Of a stretch of DNA of 22,829 nt, positions 17,664-22,829 are shown piece after piece (the stretch's first letter is position 1; every line of letters begins with the position of its first letter). A program made the position numbers and the translations under genes. The stretch is from positions 1 to 22,829 of the forward strand of contig JBBHKE010000377.1 of NCBI GenBank assembly GCA_037447655.1. The letters run 5' to 3'. This DNA is from Zygnema cylindricum. Its lineage: Eukaryota; Streptophyta; Zygnematophyceae; Zygnematales; Zygnemataceae. The notes below the pieces were generated by a model, which ran no database searches, was not told the DNA's origin, and saw only the letters and a list, made by a program, of their open reading frames with translations.

Positions 17664-17692
17664 GCAGCCATCCCATTGATTCGGATGGCTGC
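17664..17692. repeat. Short hairpin
   Basis: GCAGCCATCC and GGATGGCTGC form a perfect 10-bp stem around a 9-base loop. The next 60 bases hold GGCCGTCGCG and GACGGCCGCG, a looser inverted pair. The meaning is unknown. Confidence 0.6.
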
Positions 17693-17836
17693 AAAAAGTG
17701 GCCGTCGCGAAATTCGACCCCAAAATGACCACTTTTGGACAGTGACGGCCGCGAGGGGAGCGCAGGCCGTAAGTCCGTTTTAACGTTTTTTCCCAAGTTA
17801 ATTTAACACACGCAGTTAAGGAATAGAAAGGAAGAT

Positions 17837-17842
17837 TTTATT
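17837..17842 (-). terminator. Polyadenylation signal AATAAA in the LINE 3' region
   Basis: The minus-strand sequence CATAATAAAATC contains a canonical AATAAA about 270 bases after the ORF stop. No poly-A tract follows within 60 bases. Confidence 0.35.
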
Positions 17843-18111
17843 ATGAAAAACGCGATGGTTAAACCATCAAAGTACAAAACTTGATTGAAAAGGAAATTGT
17901 TCACTACCATTAAAGGCTAGAATTATGAAACCAAAAGTACGTACAAATACTGTAAAAGCTAACCAACAGTAAGAGTTAAAAAAAACAAAGAAAACATAAG
18001 AAACAATAACAAACACTAAAACTAAACTACAAAAGCACTCAAAACTACACTATACAAAGGTTCTAGATGACAAAAAAGGGTCGTCGGCCCGAAGCCTTAA
18101 ACAAGTCTACA

Positions 18112-19129
18112 CTAAATGTCTAAGGAACAAATATCATCAATGTGCACCGGGTGGCGGGGAGGTAAATCTCGCAAGCCTCGACCATCGTTCACCACCGTGC
18201 TTTGTCGGATAAGGGCCGATGCTTGAGATCGTTGAAGGGCAACAGAGATCCGTTGGCGGTAAAAGGCCGACATGAGAGTCGAGGGAGGGCTGCCAGGTCC
18301 TCGAGCCTCAAACGACCGTCGAGCACAATCACGGATGAAGTTGTCGAACGACGAGTTCAAGGTCCCAAATATCTCCAAAGCAAACGGTATGAAGTTGTCA
18401 GCTGGGTCCCGATGAGCGTAATCGCGTTCTTTAGAGGCCGCTGCATCCCGAGCCGCAACACCAGTATGTAATGCCGCACGCGTTGAAACATGGGATCCCG
18501 TCGGGTCGGTCAAAACTACATCCCCCAGCGCATTGCAAATACACGAGGTCCACGCGAGGGCCGCGCACTCCACGAGATTGGGAACGTGGCGGGAGGATAT
18601 GTGACACCTCACGTTTTATTGCACTACCAACCGAGGCGATTGCATCTCGAACCGTATCATGCGCCGTTGTAGGTTCTCCACCATGTGAACAACAGAGCAA
18701 ATGGACGCCTTGCTCATCTATAGATTGGCCACAAACGCAATGAGGCTTACCCAAAAGGGAAGAGTGTGGCAAGCCAAGACGTAGACGGAGTGCACAAGAA
18801 AACGGTTGAGAAGATTAACGAAGTGAAGCAAAAATTGGAGTGGCGACGAGCCAAGCCCTAACACCTGGTCCTGAACAAGAGCGCAGTCGAGCCCGTGCGT
18901 CAGCCGTAGGTAGAGTCTTAAGTAGGTTATTAAAACATGACCTTATTGGTGATATGTTGTTGCACCCGGGAATGACTACTAGTGAGGAGGGAAGAGAATG
19001 GAGGAACGACATCTTGGGCCTCGACTGGCAAGAGAAAACAAGTAGACAATAACGATTGTTGAAATGAAAATGAACCTTCGTTGACGGTAGAGACTGCATG
19101 GGCCAAGATAGGTTAATCGTCCACCACAA
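18112..19129 (-). pseudogene. RLE-type LINE ORF, C-terminal CCHC knuckle and endonuclease-like region
   Basis: This is read in a third frame from about 19129: TADARARLRSCSGPGVRAWL, a TAA at 18817-18815, then LRLRLGLPHSSLLGKPHCVC and GQSIDEQGVHLLCCSHGG. The last two give a C-x-C ... H-x3-C type knuckle. Next come RGPRVDLVYLQ and, after another frame change near 18530, LGDVVLTDPTG, a Lys in AAASKERDYA, FIPFALEIFGTLN and the terminal SAFYRQRISVALQRSQASAL. The order of D, D-V-V and K is that expected of the PD-(D/E)xK restriction-like endonuclease, but the Pro of PD is Val and the spacing between the two Asp is short, so this copy would not be active. The ORF stop is at 18112-18114. Confidence 0.75.
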
Positions 19130-20155
19130 AGCTCGAACTAATGATGGATGCCACTAGAGCCCAACTACCCAAGTAAGCGGCCGGTGCTATGGTCGCTGTG
19201 GAACACAGACCAAGACCACCAAAAGAGACGGGTAAAGCAGATTGGCGACGAGCGAGGAGCCCTTCGAGACGATCAAAGATACCATGTCCGACGAGTTGAT
19301 GCAAAATCGAAAAGAGACGATTATCAAAATCCGAAAGTGAGGAAAGGAAACAAGAACTTGGGGGAAGAGTGCGCGCTAAGTACAAAGGACGTTGCGCAAA
19401 ACAACGAGTTAAAATAGCGAAAGCCACTTGGGAATCAGGCAATTTCGGAAGGTCCTCACAGTGGGAAAGGTCATCCAATAAAGCATCCCTAACAAACTGG
19501 TGAACAAATTCAGGGGCGCCAATTGGAGAACCTAAAACCCTTAAACCCTCTTGAGGCGTACAAACACGAAAGCCTGTCGCAAGAGGAAAATTTGGTGGTA
19601 GACCAATAGGTGACCACGCAACACATTTAGGGACTTTGACTGACAGGCCTATCCTTGAAAGTTGCTCAGAAAAATAGTGGAAGGCAGGAACCACCTGGTC
19701 TGGTGGACGAACAATATGTGTGTCATCCGCCAGTGAAGGGAACAAACAACTCGGGAAAGCGGTAGCGGATGCTCGCAAGGCTTGTAAGTGGGCCAGAGCA
19801 AATAAAGGGGCTCCCAAAGGGTCGCCTTGACGAGTACCGCTAACTGAGTCTAAAGTGGCAACATCTCCCAATGGGCCACCAAGGGAGTAAATAAGGGAGC
19901 TGGGCGAGGAGTAAAAGGTGCGAACAAAAGGGAAAAGTTGGTTGATGAGAGGGGGAGCGTGTCGCAACTTGCGAAAAATGGCGTTACGATCAACAGTGTT
20001 AAAAGCATTAGCAATGTCAACTTGGAGAACGACCCAATCTGGATGCTGGCCCATTGTCGCATGTAAACCATGGACGACTGCCTCACAACCGCCCCGTATA
20101 GCGACACCAAATTGATGAGGGGAAAAATAATCGTGGAACGCCCCTTGGAAGTTGT
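19113..20155 (-). pseudogene. RLE-type LINE ORF, reverse transcriptase catalytic core
   Basis: After the frame change near 20152 the RT continues as FQGAFHDYFSPHQFGVAIRG and GCEAVVHG. Motif A is VLQVDIANAFNTVDR with the catalytic Asp. Motif B is SGTRQGDPLGAPLFALA. Motif C is SLADDTHIV with the Asp pair at about 19727-19722. The primer-grip region follows (KCVAWSP, GFRVCTPQEGLRVLGSPIG). These residues are all in place, so the RT core itself looks undamaged. A thumb-like region follows (RLEGLLARRQSALPVSFGGL) before a frame change near 19120 and stop at 19115-19113. The enzyme would copy element RNA at a nicked genomic target. Confidence 0.9.
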
Positions 20156-20898
20156 AGACACAGTGATCGAGCCACGAGACGGTACAAGACCTCCCCCAAA
20201 GCAATATGTTGAACACCACCGGCAAGCTTTGAGACAGCCGCAAGACGTGCCGCAACCAAAACGGGTACTATAGTGCGTGGCACATTTCCTTGAGACAATT
20301 GGGAGGCCACCTTAAACAGTAAATCAAAACCTTGGGATGGATTTTCTGGAGGGAAAACATCACGAAAAAGCTCGTACACCATCCCAGAAGGTCTCCAAGC
20401 CGAAAGACGAAGGGATCGCACAAGAGCTTTGGCGAAGGTATCTTGGTCAAGCTCAAAAAAGTCTAAAGGGTCATACAATTCAATAAAAGGCAAAGGTTCA
20501 TTAGGTGCGGTGGGGTGAAGGGCGCGAAGGGCCTCAACAGTTGACTCTGTAATTGGCGATGGTGAGAAAGGCCGAAGCGCGCGAGCCGCCCGAGAGAGTT
20601 CACCACAACGCCCAAGGTGTACGGCGCGACGCATGCGGGCTGTGGAGGCATGAAGTGGAGCTTGACGGCAAGGAGGAGTCACAAAAAGGGAGATAACTAT
20701 ATCCGTATGCTCTTGTTGAAGAGATTCCCAATCCCCGCGTAAGAAACGTTGACATCTAGAACGTGTTTCACGTGCCCCGCTAGCGCTCCCACGAGAAGGT
20801 AAGATTAGAACCCAAAGCGGAAACAAGAGAAAAAGGTGCCTGGCCGCCTGATTGTTGATATCGTCAGCTAAAAGTCCGAGTGGGAACCGAAAAGCTGC
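20151..20898 (-). pseudogene. RLE-type LINE ORF, linker and first RT motifs
   Basis: The frame continues from the nonsense codon. It contains the N-terminal RT region of R2-type elements: KALVRSLRLSAWRPSGMVYE (the PSG motif), then VPRTIVPVLVAARLAAVSK and HIALGEVLYRLVARSLCLQ. Sense reading ends near 20152, where a single-base change moves the protein to another frame. The wrong-frame continuation runs to 20083. Confidence 0.8.
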
Positions 20899-21675
20899 TT
20901 AGACAACCTCTCGAAGATGAGGAGGAATGCGTGAGTAAAGTCGAGGTCGACGGTAACCGAGATGATAACAGCCTAACACATTAAGGTTGCGGATACACTC
21001 CCAATCACTATGAGAGGGGTACCGTGGATTGGGTTGATTGGTAAGGGGAGGGCCGCGTGGAGAAGGCGACGGCGACGGAGCCGAAGCACCCTTTGGACAG
21101 GCTCTCACATGTTTCACAAAACGAGCACCGGCAACGTAGAGTTTCCCACAGCCCGGACAAGGAACCCGAGAAGCCTGAGCATTTGAAGAAGGGCTGGCAA
21201 GGGCAGAAGGAGGAGGAGCTTGGTTGCTCGAAGGTTGAGAGGTAGAGGGAGGAGATTGAGAGAGAGATGCAACAGGTGAGGTGGTGGGAGGGTTATTGGG
21301 CGCAGGGGTTGGCATGGGTGGGGGAACCAAGGTGGGAGGGGCTAGAGAAAGAGGGGTTGAACATGTGACCAAGTGTGGTCGTGGAAGGGGAGAGTTTGGG
21401 ATAGGGGCCAAAGACAAAGTGTTGGATGGCTCTCGACGATGAGGGGGACAATAACGTAGTGTAGATATTGAAAGGGGATTGGGCATCACAGGTAGGGGAG
21501 AAGAAATGTGGTTGGAGGAAGTGTTGGAGTCAGAAGGTTTGGAAGAGGGCGGAGGTGGGGAGGCGGCAGTGGTTATTTGAGGAACAAAAGGATGAGACTC
21601 CCCCGAGATGTTCTGATACAATCGCAAACGGGTGGGAGATGACGGGGAAGGTGATCGTGACGCATATCTCGCTTT
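20899..21675 (-). pseudogene. RLE-type LINE ORF, N-terminal part with C2HC zinc finger
   Basis: The frame opens after a stop at 21678-21676. No ATG precedes the conserved part, so the start is undefined or lost. The first 150 residues are Pro/Ser/Thr-rich and probably disordered. A zinc finger follows at 21159-21097, beginning CPGCGKLYV with spacing C-x2-C-x12-H-x3-C. Fingers of this form in R2-type elements bind the target DNA. A basic and aromatic stretch (ECIRNLNVLGCYHLGYRRPR) precedes the TAA at 20901-20899. The same frame continues after the TAA as AAFRFPLGLLADDINNQAAR, so this is a single nonsense mutation and not the natural end of a separate ORF. Confidence 0.75.
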
Positions 21676-21870
21676 TTATTCTTTTCTCGACCGTACCGTA
21701 CGTCTAAGGATTCTTTCCCACATCTGAAAGTTAAAAAGACGGATTTCCGCGGACCAAAACTTAACGGAACTGAAAAACGGATGTGAGTGGATAAAGATTG
21801 CCACCTGGCTTTTGGTCTAGAATTTTCCTGTCAGTGTGATGTGGCGAGCTCGCAGCCCATAGCGCCCACC

Positions 21871-22200
21871 ATGGTCATCGCAATGCTAATGTTGGTGTGT
21901 CATGTGACACTCGTCATGGGAGATTATTATGGAGTCATGCATGAACCAGCGTACATTTTCCCCTCCACTGTCTTTTTACTCTTTTCTATCTTTTCTTTTG
22001 TGCAATGCATGCTTTCACACGTGCGAAACCTATCTTTAATTGGCTCCTCTGCCGCTTCTCGATGCGGTGAAGGTGGCCGTCAGGAACAAGGAGAACTTTC
22101 CCGAAATCGAATGTGGTGGAATTTATTTCTACTGCGATTATTCCGGTCGCGTGTATTGGGTGTGAGTGATTATCGATGCGTGCAATCTCTGCTGTTATGA
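21871..22200 (+). CDS. Small ORF with hydrophobic N-terminus, unrecognised
   Basis: The ATG at 21871 has a strong context (GCCCACCATGG). It opens a 109-codon frame beginning MVIAMLMLVCHVTLVMGDYY, which looks like a signal peptide or membrane segment. A second hydrophobic stretch is FPSTVFLLFSIFSFVQCMLS. The C-terminal half is basic (CGEGGRQEQGELSRNRMWWN). The frame is open upstream of the ATG back to about 21787. It matches no family I know and could be chance. It lies just upstream of the LINE 5' end on the opposite strand. Confidence 0.2.
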   Translation: MVIAMLMLVCHVTLVMGDYYGVMHEPAYIFPSTVFLLFSIFSFVQCMLSHVRNLSLIGSSAASRCGEGGRQEQGELSRNRMWWNLFLLRLFRSRVLGVSDYRCVQSLLL

Positions 22201-22829
22201 TTCCACACTGAATTGCATACGGAATCTCGCATTGAATTTCGCACTAAATTCCAATTCATAGGATGTGTGCAAGCTCTGCCATAATGCGCCCTCGAGTTTG
22301 ATGAGACAAGATGGTCGGGGAGGGGGGAGAAGGAGGAAAAGATTTCGTTTAAAGTCCTTTGAGATGGGGGTGCAAATATTTATGGGGCCTAGGACTCCAA
22401 GGGAGCATTGCGGCGGAGATAGGCAACCTCACACGATTGACATACTTGTGAGTGGACACTGGAATAGGGGATGCATTCGATGTAAGAAAATAGTCAAAAA
22501 AACAGATTAGTGAAACGTATGATTAATTAGAAGGAATAACCGAAAAATTGATTTTACATTATTTTCTCCATTTCATGTTCTAATTTTGGTCATCAAATTG
22601 GAGGTGGGGAGAGGTTGGGAGAGGGGTCGAAGCATGGGTGGGTGAGAGGGGGGGATGTTATAATTTGTAAATGGTAAAAAATGGAACAAAATAAGTTTTA
22701 CCTTTTGATATTTTTTGTCAATATTTGAGCGTTTTTTTTTAAGTCGTACATTTTATTTGTAAACTTTAGTTTTCTTGTATATTTAAAAAGAATTAATTTA
22801 TAAGTCTCTATTTCACGATGGAAAAGAGG
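22201..22829. other. No recognised gene
   Basis: A diverged direct repeat (GATGCGTGCAATCTCTGCTG near 22173 and GATGTGTGCAAGCTCTGCCA near 22262) spans the left edge. The rest is AT-rich with a G-rich patch at 22602-22655. Confidence 0.5.

Larger units (their letters stand above)
17760..21675 (-). mobile_element. Non-LTR retrotransposon of the restriction-like-endonuclease (RLE) type, degenerate
   Basis: Read on the minus strand, the element has one long ORF region (21675 to 18112) followed by about 350 bases of A/T-rich 3' sequence with an AATAAA at 17842-17837. The domain order is N-terminal C2HC zinc finger, central reverse transcriptase, C-terminal CCHC knuckle and RLE-like region, which is the R2/NeSL-type plan of early-branching LINEs and not the APE-endonuclease plan of most plant LINEs. 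The length (about 1180 codons before damage) fits the R2-type single ORF. Both ends are uncertain: no in-frame ATG lies near the 5' end and no poly-A tail or target duplication is clear at the 3' end. There are two in-frame stops and at least three frame changes. Confidence 0.85.

Noticed and set aside
17343-17732. Minus-strand 129-residue frame, Cys- and Thr-rich
   Set aside because: I checked for a zinc-binding or virus-like protein. The Cys spacing is irregular and no family fits; the plus-strand reading is equally open.
17760-18110. 28S rDNA target next to the R2-like element
   Set aside because: The sequence beyond the LINE 3' end shows no resemblance to rRNA genes, so classic R2 targeting is not supported.
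18202-20273. Plus-strand frames opposite the LINE
   Set aside because: They are shadows of the minus-strand RT/RLE coding sequence, which has unmistakable motifs.
1-22829. tRNA, rRNA, CRISPR array, bacterial operon structure
   Set aside because: No tRNA cloverleaf, rRNA core sequence, regularly spaced identical repeats or ribosome-binding-site-led gene series were seen; the window is eukaryotic in character.

Overview
The window is eukaryotic, repeat-rich DNA, probably from a streptophyte (green alga or early-diverging land plant). The best clue is a multi-exon fragment at 13763-16068. Its translation matches the C-terminal part of the SUD1/CER9 (DOA10/MARCH6) ubiquitin ligase, in a form closer to the plant than the animal protein. 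Long introns with polypyrimidine acceptors, Ty1/copia and hAT sequences, TIR elements and a 10-N scaffold gap fit this. I cannot name the species.

Layout. 2-729: 3' end of a Ty1/copia element (RNase H tail, polypurine tract, probable LTR). About 730-4766: copy A of a gene-like repeat that I call family X, opened by three DNA-transposon insertions (851-1387, 1467-2193, 2383-2599). 4767-8740: mostly non-coding, with a purine tract, a decayed MITE, orphan small ORFs and a degenerate minisatellite. 8751-9205: a non-autonomous hAT element with an 8-bp target duplication. 9206-10386: family X copy B, cut by the N gap at 10387-10396. 10457-13046: a piece of the same hAT element and family X copy C. 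13763-16068: two SUD1-like exon blocks, the second carrying three single-base indels. 16071-17800: purine-rich, then unassigned sequence. About 17760-21675, minus strand: a degenerate non-LTR retrotransposon with an N-terminal C2HC zinc finger, a reverse transcriptase and a C-terminal CCHC plus restriction-like endonuclease region. 21700-22829: no recognised gene.

Family X contains an ATG exon, a polypyrimidine intron with a conserved acceptor, a conserved coding-like block and a later exon with a good donor site. The copies show substitutions, stops and indels. Because copies B and C lack the three insertions found in copy A, they serve as empty sites inside the same window and let the insertion boundaries be read directly. 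I see no intact long protein-coding gene. The window is best read as decaying gene copies and a gene fragment overrun by transposons. No previously undescribed molecular system is evident; the most notable items are the RLE-type retrotransposon, the nested TIR elements with internal empty sites, and the triplicated family X locus.
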